Source: Monarcha castaneiventris obscurior (Eukaryota > Chordata > Aves > Passeriformes > Monarchidae). Taken from it: a stretch of DNA of 64,000 nt. How positions within the stretch are numbered: the first letter of the stretch is position 1; the number at the start of each line of letters is the position of its first letter. The position numbers and the translations under genes are program-made. The DNA lies in contig JAMPIT010000884.1 in the NCBI GenBank assembly GCA_026261815.1, positions 15,270,210 through 15,334,209 on the forward strand, given 5' to 3'. A model generated the notes under the pieces. That model searched no databases and had not been told where the DNA came from. It was given only the letters and a program-made list of their open reading frames with translations. This document shows positions 49,175-61,609 of this stretch, in pieces.

Positions 49175-50814
49175 TATCATCTGAGATTTCAGGGTAAAAT
49201 AAAGCCAGACACTCCTGGAAACAAATCTAATATTCTTCTCTGAGGAAATGTTCAGTTAGAAACCTTGTTATGGAGCCCTGTGAAGTCTGAGCCAGGTGGT
49301 AGCTCTAGGGATGTGTTACTCAGCCACTTGGAGAAGGACAGACATTGGATAACAATGAGACGCTCTCTCTTGTGGCACGAATTACAATTATACCAGGAAT
49401 AATGATAAATAAGGAGCCTGTGCCATTGCTTGGAGGCACAGTACTCACACATTGCATTGTTTCACTCAGAGTGGTTATTTCCAAGTCTAAACTCTCCTCC
49501 AGTCTCCTTCTCTGTGTAGCCACACAAATGCAGGCTGGCCTAGGAACAGGATGGCCTAAGGGGAGAGACAGGAATGAGCAGCTGAAGGGTACAGCAGGTG
49601 CAAAGGGGCTCCTTTTCTGGAGTGGCTCCAGCCAGCACCAAAGGAAAAGCTGTGAAACTCCCACCTTATATAAAGCAGTCAGTGGGGAAGCTCCATGGCC
49701 ATGGTGCTGTGACTGAAGCATTTCTGCAGCACCACTGCCCTCCCTCCCGGCATCACCCACCTCTCCATCCCACACTCCTGCCAAGGAACACCACTCTGAG
49801 GCCCAGCTCTGAACCCAGCCATTCAAGTGATCTGGGTTAAAGGAAAAAAACACAGGGAAGAAGAGGGAAAAGCCTGAGGAGGAAAGGATAACCAGGTTGC
49901 TGTCTGAAGCCAAGACTGGCTAGCAGTGTGGTCAGGTCTCACTGTGGCACTGGGATGGGAGAAAAGGAGAACTGGGGGGAACCCAAAGCTTGCACAGCTG
50001 CCAAAGCCCCTGCTTCTGCAGAGAGTCTGTTAGATTAATCATCCCTGAACTATCCAAATCCTGCCTGCCAATTTAAAATAAGGTGTTAAAAATTTGCTGA
50101 GTTAAAAATTCACTCTTTCTGCAGCTCTATTCACTGTTCCCCAGCACCTCTCCATGCTTTTCACCCAGCTCTTCTGTGGAGGCTTTGTGCAGCTGCTTCC
50201 ACCTCTGTAAAGCAAGTGGAAGCAATAATAAGTCACTGGGAAGGAATAAGACTCAGTACAAAGAAAACACTGCTGCTTCTGTAGCAACTGCTCACAAACC
50301 AGGCTCTACACCAGCTTAATTATGTCAGCACTGACACTGCTAAAAGGCATAATCCTATCTTCCTTCCTAACAGAGTATTTTTCTTCTGTGCTCTTTTTCT
50401 TCCCTCATGCTCTGTTTTCTCTCCCCTCTTACTAAAATTGCTGGACCACGCCAAGAAATATTTTGTTTCCTTACGTTTTCCATTCACAAGTGTTAATAAA
50501 TAATTTCTCACCTTTCTAAGATCTACTTGGCAGCAGTGAAAAATTATTGTATTTAGTGGGAGTAATAATTACCATCTGTTTTTCTTTCTGAATATGCAGG
50601 TTCTTCAGTTTTTGCCTGATTAGAACAGCAGCTGAAGTGGTGGGACATTGTTCTTTCACCCTGCAGAAAGAAACTGAGATTTATTTTTTCCCTATTCCTC
50701 ACCAAGATGATACAGAGCTTGCAAAATTTTCCATAGAAGACAAGAAACACAAGGTAGGAGAAAGGGAAGGGAGCAGCAGGGAAAGGAGGAAAAGCTAGAG
50801 TAAAAGAAAGTGAA

Positions 50815-50852
50815 GAAGATGGAAAGGTAAGAAGATGGAAAGGTAAGACATG
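50815..50852. repeat. Short tandem duplication GAAGATGGAAAGGTAA
   Basis: The word AGAAGATGGAAAGGTAAG occurs twice head to tail with one shared base or so. Confidence 0.75.
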
Positions 50853-53800
50853 CCCCTTTGAAAAGTTTTGCTGCCTTTAACTGCAGCTGAACTCATTATT
50901 TTGCTGTAGGTTTCATGTGTTTCATCTCCTAGAGTAATTTCCTTCTGTGTGTCCATATGTTAACTGAGCCTACAAGAAATTGAGCTTAGAGTCAAAAGAA
51001 CGAGGATGAGTAGTGGAAAATTAAGAGTTCAGTCCCCTCTGCTCACTGCATCCCACACAAAGGACTTGATTTCCATCAGGCACTCCTATGCTGGAGCCCT
51101 GCACGTTATAAACACAGATTGTGGCAGCTCCAGCCAGAAAGGTGGATAGATATGGATAGATGAAACTATCCATAATTGGGGGCATTTGCTTGTCAAGGGG
51201 CAGCCTGCTGAGACACGTGGAGGACCTGAGGGCTGCACACTTCAGATGGACACTCAGGTCCTTGAAATACCACCTGTTGCAGAATCAGTGTTTCTTCAAA
51301 ACTAAAATCATTTTGAGTCATTTTGCATCCAGTAACTTTTTTCAGGGAAAGTCTGCTTGAAATTGATATATGCCTAAGTAAAGTTCTGACTGATCAGCAA
51401 AAAGCTAGCCCAAGAGATTATTCTTAAAATAAAGCCAGATTTGAGGCACACACAGCTGTTTGTGTAGGAAGATGAAGATCTGCGCTGTGTCTTTGAATCT
51501 GAACCAAAAAACAAACCCAACAAATCCCACTCTCACACAGTGGTGGCTCTGTGTTTCTGGCTCCTCCATTTTATTTGATTTTTGCTAGCCTTTCTTGCTG
51601 CCAGTCAGTTTTTCTGCAAGTGATGTTTATGTTGGTGGCAGGTACTGTTCTCCCCCTGCATCCAATAATTAAGCCATACTGCACATCTGCTTAGTCCTGT
51701 CAACTCCTATCACAGCATCACTCCATCTTCAACCACCTGCAGCTGCAAGACTGCTGATCAAGCTGCCTGGATTTGTCTTTCCTAGGTAGATGTCTGGTGT
51801 GGAACTTGTCTCTCTATTTGTGTTTGAGCAGCACCCAGCACCCAAACTGCATGCGAAGTCTGCAGTTTCAAAGTCTGAAAATATGAAACACTGAAAGATA
51901 TTCCAAGTGGGTTTTTTTTTTGTTTTTTTTTTTTAATTAGGAAGTTAAAACCTATTTTTCCTGTTTAGGCAGAGCCTTAAAAGATCTTAGCCTAGCTCGT
52001 TCACATATTAACCTGTGTGCTACACAGTAGTCCAAAGCAGAAGTCATTTCAGAGAATAGAAAGGAAACTACCAAAACAAAAGCTCACATATGGCATTAAT
52101 GATCCATGCTAGCCAAAACCAACCAAAATAGTTCATAGTCCTTGACCCTAAGCCTTCAGCCTGCTCTGATGGGTAGGACTGCTTAAAAGGTCATTTGCAA
52201 CTCTCCTGGCATTGTCAATTTATTCTGTAAACCTTTAATGTATAGGAAGGACTGACCCAGTACACAGCCCAGTTGAACTTCAGGACGTGAGGGTGACCCC
52301 ACAGGGCCCTGATACCTCAATTTCTGCCAAGCTGGGAATGCACTTGCTGAGGCACAGCAGACCTGCAGCATCAAATCCTCTTGAGCCTAGGGCCTTGATG
52401 TGTCTTTCCCTCTCCTGGAGGGAAGACAAGCCTAAACCAAGAGACCTCTGGTCCACAAGCAATTTGTAGGAGCCCCTGCTTTGCAAAGGAACCAGGTCAG
52501 CAGCTGGTGAAAACTGCAATTACAAGCACTTGCGTATTAAAAAATCCTGTTTGAACTTGTACATGTTTAAGGGGGGCTTTGCCTCAGCCTGACAAGCTGC
52601 CTGTAGCTGCCTTGGCACACAATTTTCATTGAAGTGTTCCACATAGGCAGGGATCCAATATGCTGTATACCTTCTTTTTTCACACAACACCAGCACAACA
52701 CAGTAATGGACCTCTGACAGGTACCAGAAAAGCCTCTAAGAGCAGACTTATTTTGTGGCATTTTGTGTTTTGTTATTGAGGCAAATATGACCATTTTTGA
52801 AGCAAACAAAATAACACACATTTGTTTCCATAAGATGCATCCTGGGGTCGTTATTCACTGCCATGATTAACATTCATTTTCTTTTATGCACAAGAGACAG
52901 GGGTGACTCTTTATCACCAACGTTCACTGCTTCAAGAAAGAACATTTTATGATGGATGTTGGACATCCTGTACCACAGTCCTGTCACAGGAAATTAGTAT
53001 CTAGCATCCCTAGGAAAAGCCTGTCTGCAGGTGGTGGTGTCATCTTTCTAAAGAGTATTGTTACTACAATCTAACCACAATCAAAATTCCTATGTACTAG
53101 GTGTTGTAGGGAGTACCAACTAGTCCCTTCCCTAAAGGAACTTGATTATCACCAAAAAATAGACAAAGCACAAGAAAAGGAAGCATTAGCTGAAGTAGCA
53201 AGAACAGTATAAAAAGACCTAAACAATAAAATACCTGTAGGATTTTTACTAGAAACAATAATACAGATATTGCTGAAAGAAACCTAAGGAAGAGAAGTCA
53301 ATGCACATCTTCAAAATTCCCCTTCTGATTTCAACCAGAAGTTCATTATTCCTACAAAATAGATTCACGGCTGTAAACAGAGGGCTGCACCTGATGACAA
53401 CCAGAGATCCCTTCCTGTTTTAATTATTCTATGGTCCTACAACTCCACTGATGAATAACGAGGGATTTCCCTGTCAATCAAGAATAAAAGTAACTGTACA
53501 GAGAAAACTAGAAAATAAATGTGTTTTCCATCATCTCTGGTCTCAGGAATTGTCTTTGAACAGCATGACTAACCACCACAAAAGGACATGGCCAAACACT
53601 TTGTCTCTTTATTAGAGCACTCAGAATACAAAGCAAGCATGACAAAGGACAGAAAGGCAGCACTTAACAAAGCTCCATCAAAATTATGTAGGCAGAGTGA
53701 CAGCAGAGTTAGCAAAATAAATACATCAAATAACAGCCTGAGACTTTGTGATGCTCTCCACTCTTCAAGCACCACTTCACAGGAACAAGCTTTGCTAAAA

Positions 53801-54504
53801 GAGGCTCCAGCTTCAAAGTCTGGGCAATCCTGAACACCTCAGTGCCAGGAGTGCACAGACTGAACATCTTCAAGGCACTCAGACCTCCTCAGCCAACATT
53901 CCTCACAACACAGGCCACAGGTTTCAACCCACCAGTTTTCGGCCCCGGCCCCACGACCTGCAGTTGAGCTGGGAGGTGTCACCCAGAGCACCTCTCGCCA
54001 CCCTGCAGGGTCAGCCCCTTGGGAGGGCAAAGCCAGAAGAAGTAGCACATTTTATTCCAGCAGCAGCAAGTGCAACACAGCTGTGCCATGTAAAACACAA
54101 GCGTGATGAAACGATGTGGAGGAGAGGCAATTCATCACCGATGGGTCGCTGGGGGAGGATGGATCGGAAACTCATGAGGAACGCGGGGACAGCAGAACGC
54201 ATACGCAAGCAGCCTGACAAAAATGCAGTGACATTTCACAGACAAACATGGACCCAACTTGGATTTCCACTGTCCCTCCACCAACAAAATGCAACCTTGA
54301 TGCAGAGGAAAAATTACTCTCCTCCCCAGCTCACCAGTAGGTTTATTATACCTACAGCAGCACTTATCCTGGCATGTTCAGTCTCATCAGCTTCACTAGG
54401 GCCCTGCTCACTGCGAGATCAAAGGAGCCTTTTCCTGGAGGGTTTGTGCCATTGATAATTTGGATATCTGCAATAAATTTAATCTATCTGTGCTACCCTA
54501 CGGA

Positions 54505-54595
54505 GATTTGAAGCACGGGAAGATTAGAGCGATTTGCCTAAGACAACAGACGCAGTTTGAAGAAATTGAATGCAGGTTTCCACAAAGCCCAGGCT
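54505..54595 (+). repeat. Possible ancient MIR/L2-like repeat tail
   Basis: AGATTAGAGCGATTTGCCTA, AGACAACAGACGCAGTTTG, GCAGGTTTCC and CCAGGCT follow the order and spacing of the familiar MIR/L2 tail (AGTGACTTGCCCAAG...ACAC...CCCAGGTCTCC). Diverged; recognition by eye only. Confidence 0.35.
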
Positions 54596-56028
54596 TAAAG
54601 AGAAGAAGTCTCTTCATACATTAAGCACCCCCAAATACACATCTGGAGAATTAGGATTTTGCTATCACTATATTGGATATCTAAAGGGAAAGGATTTGGA
54701 AATAGGCTTATGTTTGTCTTTTTGCTGCTTTTTTCACCCTTTTCTTCTTCCCTAGCCTATCTTAATTTTGCCCTGAAAGGCCCAATCAAATAAGTCACAC
54801 AAGTCTTTTGCATACATATCAGCTGACAACAGCCCTGGGAGAACACTTTTCCATAAAAATACTTTTCTCCTGTTTTTGCAGCTATTTCAGGATACATCAC
54901 TCTGAGAGGAGGTTCAGATGGTCACTGCCACTCGTGGTGGTCCAGCTCTGGCTGCGGCCACAGTGCAAAATGAGGAGGCAGCAGTGGCTGTGAAGGGTGG
55001 CACTGGGAAAGGCAGGGGGCACGGAGACAAATACCCAGGTTCCTCTGGAAGGCACTTGCAGGTATTGCCTTTCTTCAAAAGGTTTAAGAGAGAGATACAG
55101 GTGTGACAGCAAACATCACTCTGGCTTTGATAATGACATTATGCACAGCTAGCCTCTTCTTTGGCTTGTTAAACTCGAAGTTTCCTGTGGGTAAGAAATG
55201 AACATCACTCTCTCACTGTTTTCAGGGCTTTCTGCCATGTTAATCTGATTATCTATGACAGTTTCTGTCAGTTTGTTAGCGAAGATCCAATTATTCTGCT
55301 TGGCTTTTAAGTTTCCACATATTTCTGGCTATGGGCCTGATTCGGGGTTCTTCTTTGTCCTGATGTCTTTGGTACAAATTTTAATGTAAAAACAATCCCA
55401 CAGGATCAGAACTGATAGACTAGTGGTTTATATAGAGTTCTTTAAAAATGGATGCATTCTTCATCTCCAGCAAGAATAAACAAAAAGCTGCAGAACTGAC
55501 AGCTGAAGGAAATAAATGACCCTGCACTTGATCTGACTACATTTCTGTAATTGAAATTTACAGTGTTGGTATAGAAGGCAAGTGGCTTTTGGGGTTTTTT
55601 TCCCCCCTCCTTTAAACTCTTGTTTAGATCTTGGATTTTCTTCTGTGTCAAAAAAAAAAGGAAAATACAGCATAGTTGTATAAATAAATGTGACACATTT
55701 TAGACATAGAAATTAAAATAAAATCAGGTGGGATCCTTTTCCAAGGCGTTTGACATTAGAGACAGCACAGTCAGACTGGGATTTTTTTTTCTCTTACACA
55801 AAGTTTTTCTCAGATATGAGTTTGCATGGCACAGACCTGTATGACTGGCAAGTGGTAAGTGTGCAGTAAGCTATAAACAGAAAAATATAAATGTCCACAC
55901 CATCATAAGGTGTTCAGTGCCTAATACTTGCATGTCACTAGCTTTTAAGTCATCTGTTTGAGGACCCACAATTATTTTGCCTGAAGTCAGCAGTCACTTC
56001 TTAATGTCTTTGTCAATAAAACCAGTAA

Positions 56029-56100
56029 TATATGGACTCCATGAATTCCTACCAGCAAACTGTACCTTTATATGGACTTCATGAATTCCTACCAGCAAAC
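56029..56100. repeat. Tandem duplication of period 40
   Basis: A 32-base core (TATATGGACT, CATGAATTCC, TACCAGCAAAC) occurs at 56029-56060 and again at 56069-56100 with one difference (CTCC versus CTTC). The bases between are TGTACCTT. Confidence 0.9.
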
Positions 56101-57433
56101 CTTTCTCATTCTAGTCTGTTCTAAATGTATTTTTTTCAATGATGTCTGCAAATAGCATATATCTGTGCAAGAGCTTTATTTTGTACAGGACTGCCGACTA
56201 TTTCCTACAGTAGTACAGTTCCACTGACAACAGCATCAGCAGGAGCTTGGCATGACCATCTCCTGCAATATAATTATCTAAAGTTCTATGAAACAATTAT
56301 GAAGATGCAGGAAGATGCAGGAAGATGTTGGTCTTTCTTGCTTGGGCTCCATGTGCCTATTACTGCCAATAATCAGCATTAGTGACACCTAAAGTAGTCA
56401 GCATTTCCCCTCTCAAAATCCTCCAAAAAAGAGAAAAGTTTATATTCGATGGAGTTGACGTTTACACATGAACACAAAAGTTACTGGAAGCAGTCATGAC
56501 ACCCTGGCAGAGACTCACTTCAGCACCTCACAAGCAACATTTCATCAACAAACAAAAGCTCTCCTTCAGTCCAGGCAATTCTCTTCTCCATCACTGTCCC
56601 TCTCCCTCACTGCAAGATACTGGCAGGGAAAGACCTGTCCCAGAATGGATATGCTTCTTCAGAGAAGGGATTCCTATTAATGCATAGTTCTGGTCTGTAA
56701 CAAATGCTCACAGTCAACATTTTGGGAGCAAACAGTGCTCTCTTCCCCCCTCTCCACTCCTTTTTGGGAGGTGGTAGAGGTTAAGTGACCCCGGGGCCAC
56801 ATACAGCTCAGCATGCAAAAGAGCATGACAGCAATGCCTTGTATTCATAATCCCAGTAAAAACTCTGCACCCCACCAGCCAAATCAGGAATTGAAGGTAG
56901 CAGCCATAAGAATTAATTCGGTAATACTTTTCTTAAACATTATGAAATGGGCACAAGCTTCCATCATAGCAGAGGTCATAGTCAGCAAGAACACTGCAAA
57001 TCAAGCCAAATTCCACTGCTAAATATTAGGTGCAACATTCTGGATCATCACAAACTCTGAGATCGCACTCCATAATTTGCTTGCACAGAACCTTCCAAAA
57101 TAAGCCTGATCATGTTGGGTGTAACTTGGCAGAGATTCCTCATAGTTAGGAGTACTACCAGCCACTATAAGGCAAGGATGTCTCCCTTTCTGCACATCTT
57201 AAAAATGACAGATGAAAGAACAGGTAATAAAAACCCCAGCATTATCTTCTCTAGGGAATTTTAAAGCTTGAAAAAAATCTTCTCTTTCAAGTGCAAGCAT
57301 AAAATACATGCTTGGATAACAGCAAGATTGGGAATTGCATGTTCAGAAGGAAAAGTATTGTGTGCTACTGCTGCCCCTTCATCCCTACTGCCCCTCTCCA
57401 AGCCTGTTATGCTGAAGAGGAGCTCAGGAAAAT

Positions 57434-57463
57434 TGTGTGTGTGTGTGTTTGTGTGTGTGTGTT
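57434..57463. repeat. (GT)n dinucleotide repeat
   Basis: About 14 GT units with one internal TT interruption near 57449. Confidence 0.85.
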
Positions 57464-58379
57464 AGGTGCATGAAGGGCAGAGGGAGGGAAACAAGGTAAT
57501 CAAATCTCACAGCTTCAAAGCCTGAGTCTATCACTAACAAGGGTTAGCAAGAAATCCTGCAAACATTTCTACTCTGCCTGCTACGGTTCAAACAAACCTG
57601 TGCTCTAGGGGCTTTTATGGGGTTTTGCATCGTCTCAGGCTTCATGGCTGCTGCCTGAGCCAGCCTGCTGAGCTAAATGGGCCAATTACCTACACCAGCA
57701 GCCAGGAAGGAGTACTAGGAACCCAGCTATAATACTAATTCAACCCACTGATAATCACTGATAAACAGGTTTCACACCAGAACACATCACGAGGTCTCTG
57801 AAACTGCGTAGATTAAATTTCCTCCCCGTTACATCTGTTTGACACCACTGGAAGTGATTACGCTCTGAGAAAAAGGTGGAAACAGAATACAGCCCACACT
57901 CCTGGGTCTGGGAGATAGGATTATAGAAATTATTAGCTGCTAGCAAGCCTCCAGAGCACTGTAGCAAACAGAAGTTTATAAGCTTACAGCACAATCAAGT
58001 GAGCAGGAGTGACAGGAGGACTGCTCACTGTGCGTCTCAAACCAGGTAGATTAAAAACCTAAGTCGTGCTCATTGCCCTGTCTGGGGTTTTCTGAAAGGT
58101 ATTCTAGAGAGGGACAACAAGAAAAAAAAAGAAGAAAAAGGGCTTCAAAGTTTTAGTGGCAGCAAGGAACAGCACAGAAGCAGAAAGGCAAAGACAGCAC
58201 ACAGGCAAGAGACATTTACTGTGTGTCTCCCACAGAGGAGGTGCTCCTGATAATGCCTCAGCTTCCCTCCTAGGTACAAGGGTTGGCTGATTTCCTCTAC
58301 TGAAAACATCTCAAACTTTCTCCACTGGGTTAATCAGAAGCATGCTACCTCATAGTTAAAGTAAGGAGCTTGGGTGAGA

Positions 58380-58430
58380 AAACAAAACAAAAACAAAAAA
58401 AAAAAAGGAAAAAGAAAAAAAGAAGAAAAA
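58380..58430. repeat. A-rich low-complexity tract
   Basis: AAAACAAAAC-type then A12 and AAAAAGAAG words. Simple sequence; no processed-gene body is recognisable next to it. Confidence 0.7.
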
Positions 58431-61229
58431 TCTCCCGCTTTCTGCTTTATTTCACCTTTAGGCTTTCCCAACCCTGAAGCCTGTGGAGGAAAGGAGAGCG
58501 CTTCAGTCTTCAAGAAATTTAAGATCAGCCTTCACAAGTGGCTTTAATTTGACTGCAGCAGCAAACAGCTCTCCAGGGGAATCCTGGCAGTACCAGGGAC
58601 CATCAGCCTCCCTGGTCTGTCACAGGGGCACAGCACCACTCCCACGGCCCACACACACAAAATGTCCCTCTCCTTTAAGCCAGGGGTTATTGCTGTAAAG
58701 CACAGAGACAGCAGCTACAGCCTGAGGCTGGAAGAGAGGAAACATCTTGATAATTTTTCCATATTCCCTCAGAGAGATAAGAGCAGCTCAGTTCAGTCCT
58801 AACTTGCATAAAGCCAGCAGAGATCCTTAAATGAAAGGTGCAAAACAGCCTGTGTAGCTGTGTTTAAGCCATGCAACAATTACCAGTATAGGATGAAGAG
58901 AGTAAGTCAAACCATTTAGGTCCAGGGAGAACAGGACATAATCTGCTGCTTGGTCTATTATTAAATTCAGTGGCATATTAGATGCAGTGCTTGTAGAGTT
59001 ATATTGCTTGAAGCTTAGGAACACCTAAAAAACTGAATGGCAGATGGGAGGAAAAAACTTTTTCTTAATATGATGATTATTATTTTCTGTAGGGGCCACT
59101 CCTTTTCTTCAGGAATCACTTTCACACAAAAGTGAGGGATAAAAATCAGGCAGGCAAGAAGGAAATATGTCTGCATAAAATCCCCACCAAGCATGGGTAG
59201 ATTTACAGGTAGGGAAAGATTTCGAAATAGCTGTAAATATTTAAATTTTGCACAGTATGTTTTAAAACTACTCTTTGCCCCCTTGCATGCAGCCTTTTTT
59301 GCCAAGATGCATGGGCAGTGTACGGCCAAGACACTGAAAATGCTTGGAGCCATTTCCATAGCAACAGACTGTGGTGAGGTAATACACCTGAGATACTAAT
59401 GACCTCAGCGTGGAGTCTGGATGCTAACAGAGAAATGAGATGAGATGGATGAATTTTTTACATTTCAGTGGGCTTTTTAAGGACCAGGAAGACAATCCCA
59501 GAACAAAAATTTCCAGATAAAATAATAATCTTTTCTCTGAGACACTCTCAGACACACTCATATTCTTGTTAGAGGGAAGAAAAAGAAAATAAAAGAAGAA
59601 GCCAAAGCCATGCATGTATCTTCAGGATGAGCAGAGCTGACACAAGCAGATTGTTCACCTCTTTTTTGCTTCTGCATGTACAAATGCACTTCCTGACTGA
59701 ACACTTTTAAGTCCACAGAGAGCTTTTATTTACTTCAGCAGATTTTAGCTTAGGATTAGCACAAAGATCCAGTTTCCCTCCTGGCTCACCTTCCCTGTGT
59801 CACTCCCCCTAAGAAATTCCCCAGCTAATTCTTGCCAAGAGGCACAAGAGCTAAAAGACTGTCTTTAAATTTGTAACACTGATTTGGGAGTGCATGGAAG
59901 ACAGCTGGTAACATTTAAATTTAATAACCTAAAAATCCTGTGTTTGAAGCAGAACTGAGTGCCAGATCCCGCCATGTCCCTGATGACCATCTCCCCCCTC
60001 ACTGCAGTGCCCTCTATCTGGCAGAGGATGAGCAGGACCACCTGAGGAGAAGAGGGGGAAGGTCCCCTTCCAGAAAGACCAGAGGATGAGGCTGGCACTC
60101 TGAAAATGCCTCCCTCACAAGGCAGTGCTTGTCCTCACTTGCACCTTCCCTCCCGGGCCACGGTGCCCACAGGCAGAAGGCAGAGGTGGCTCGAGCTGAG
60201 CATGGGGATGGGTTTGGCTCTCTGCCTTCAGCGAGCACCTGAGCTCAGCCCAGGCCCCTCCTAACTTTGTGCTTCTGCATAAGCAAATAAACTGGGTGAG
60301 TAAAGCTGGACTTTGACACAAAAATGCACCTGTGCTCAGCAGGTGAGGTAGGTATGACCAGACACATGGAAAATAAAAAGGAATGAAAACAACAAATAAT
60401 GCCCAGGTTGGTCTGTTTTCTGGTGCACCCAAGAGTAATTTTCTGTCAGTCATTCCCTCTTCTAAGTTAAACCTCTTGCTGGTTTCGCCAAGACGTAATG
60501 ATTGTCAAGAAATAAAAAAATGTGTATCATTTGTAGAACTTGTTACGATTGTCAACCACATCACCAGTTCCTAAAGCTGTCCCTACTCCAGGACTCCATA
60601 CAAGTTCCTTCTGAAAGCCAGAATCTAAGGAAGAGTAAGTGATTTTGACAAAGCACCCTACAAACACTGAGAATGTGTCTTTAAATCCTAACTGCACCAA
60701 GCCATTGGTGACATTACTGGTGATTTATAGGAAAGAAGTTCACTCTGGGCTCCCACTGAATTCCATAATGAAATTATAGAAGTTCAGTGTTCCCACCTCA
60801 CCAACGCAGTGGCACTGGGCAGCACGGATGTGGCCTGGCTTGCAGGATATACAGGGCTGCAGAATAACCAGGGAGTTGGCAACTGGATGGAGCACACCTG
60901 AGATGATCCAGCATCTGGATAAAAAAGATCCAAAAGCTTGCAGACAGGTGTGGCAGCATAGGGTTGTCAGAAGAGGATCTCTTTTAAGCAGGAGTGCCAG
61001 TGCTGTGCAGAGGTGGGCATGATTAGACAAGAGCTTCTCTTCATAATTACTTGACTTTTCCTCTTTTTTCTGATAAATTAAAACCAGTACCAGGCAACCA
61101 GTGTTTTTGCTTTCCCTGTAGCTGCCCTTGAAAATGCTTTTAATCAAGATATAGAAAAAGCTCTGATAAGTTGCAGCCAGGTCTTTTCCAAAATACTCCT
61201 TTAAACAGATGAATTTGCAAGTTATTAAA

Positions 61230-61603
61230 TGTCGCAGTGTCGGGACACAAACACGCGGACGCAAACAGCAGGTTAGGCAGCAGGTTGTCAGGACCACGGA
61301 GCAGAGCCAAAAGGGGACCACGGAGCAGCGCCAAAAAAGGGGCGCCTGCCTTTATTATCACACTTTTATACCTCTTCTAAGACAATCATACATTGGTGGA
61401 TGAGGTTAACACCTCTAGCATTTTACAGGATAGGAACACAGTCTATCACCTTTCTCCGCCTTGGAGAAAGGAATGGTCAACAATGTAGAAGTTCAGTAAA
61501 CATCCTTAGCCGGTTAGAAAACAAGAGCTATGTTTATAGAAAGTGCATGAGAACTTCTACTACAAAAGTAAAAACATGGAGCACTGTGAAAACCAGGGCG
61601 ACA
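61230..61603 (-). mobile_element. Solo LTR, ERVK-type (perfect 6-bp TSD)
   Basis: A 374-base element with TGTCGC at one end and GCGACA at the other, a 6-base terminal inverted repeat. The perfect direct repeat ATTAAA flanks it at 61224-61229 and 61604-61609. A 6-bp duplication is usual for class II (ERVK/alpharetrovirus-like) integration. In the minus sense, AATAAA lies at 61351-61356, about 121 bases from the 3' end, followed by a U5 with two tandem GGACCACGGAGCAG units at about 61291-61338 on the plus strand. Both ends are intact and no internal genes remain. Same sense as PTPRO. Confidence 0.9.
61351..61356 (-). terminator. Polyadenylation signal AATAAA in ERVK-type LTR
   Basis: AATAAA on the minus strand (context GATAATAAAGGC) at the expected distance from the LTR 3' end. 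Confidence 0.6.
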
Positions 61604-61609
61604 ATTAAA

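Larger units (their letters stand above)
49175..61223. other. PTPRO intron 1 (or upstream) segment, no gene recognised
   Basis: About 12 kb with short simple repeats (50815-50852, 56029-56100, 57434-57463, about 58380-58430) and a possible ancient repeat tail near 54505-54595. Frames up to 197 codons (49320-49913 minus) have no recognised domain. PTPRO exon 1 and neighbouring gene exons were looked for and not seen. Confidence 0.5.

Noticed and set aside
49320..49913. 197-codon frame on the minus strand
   Set aside because: No recognisable domain, overlapped by frames on the other strand, low-complexity stretches only.
60740..61321. 193-codon frame on the minus strand
   Set aside because: It begins inside the ERVK-type LTR and continues into unique intron, so it spans an insertion boundary and cannot be an old gene.
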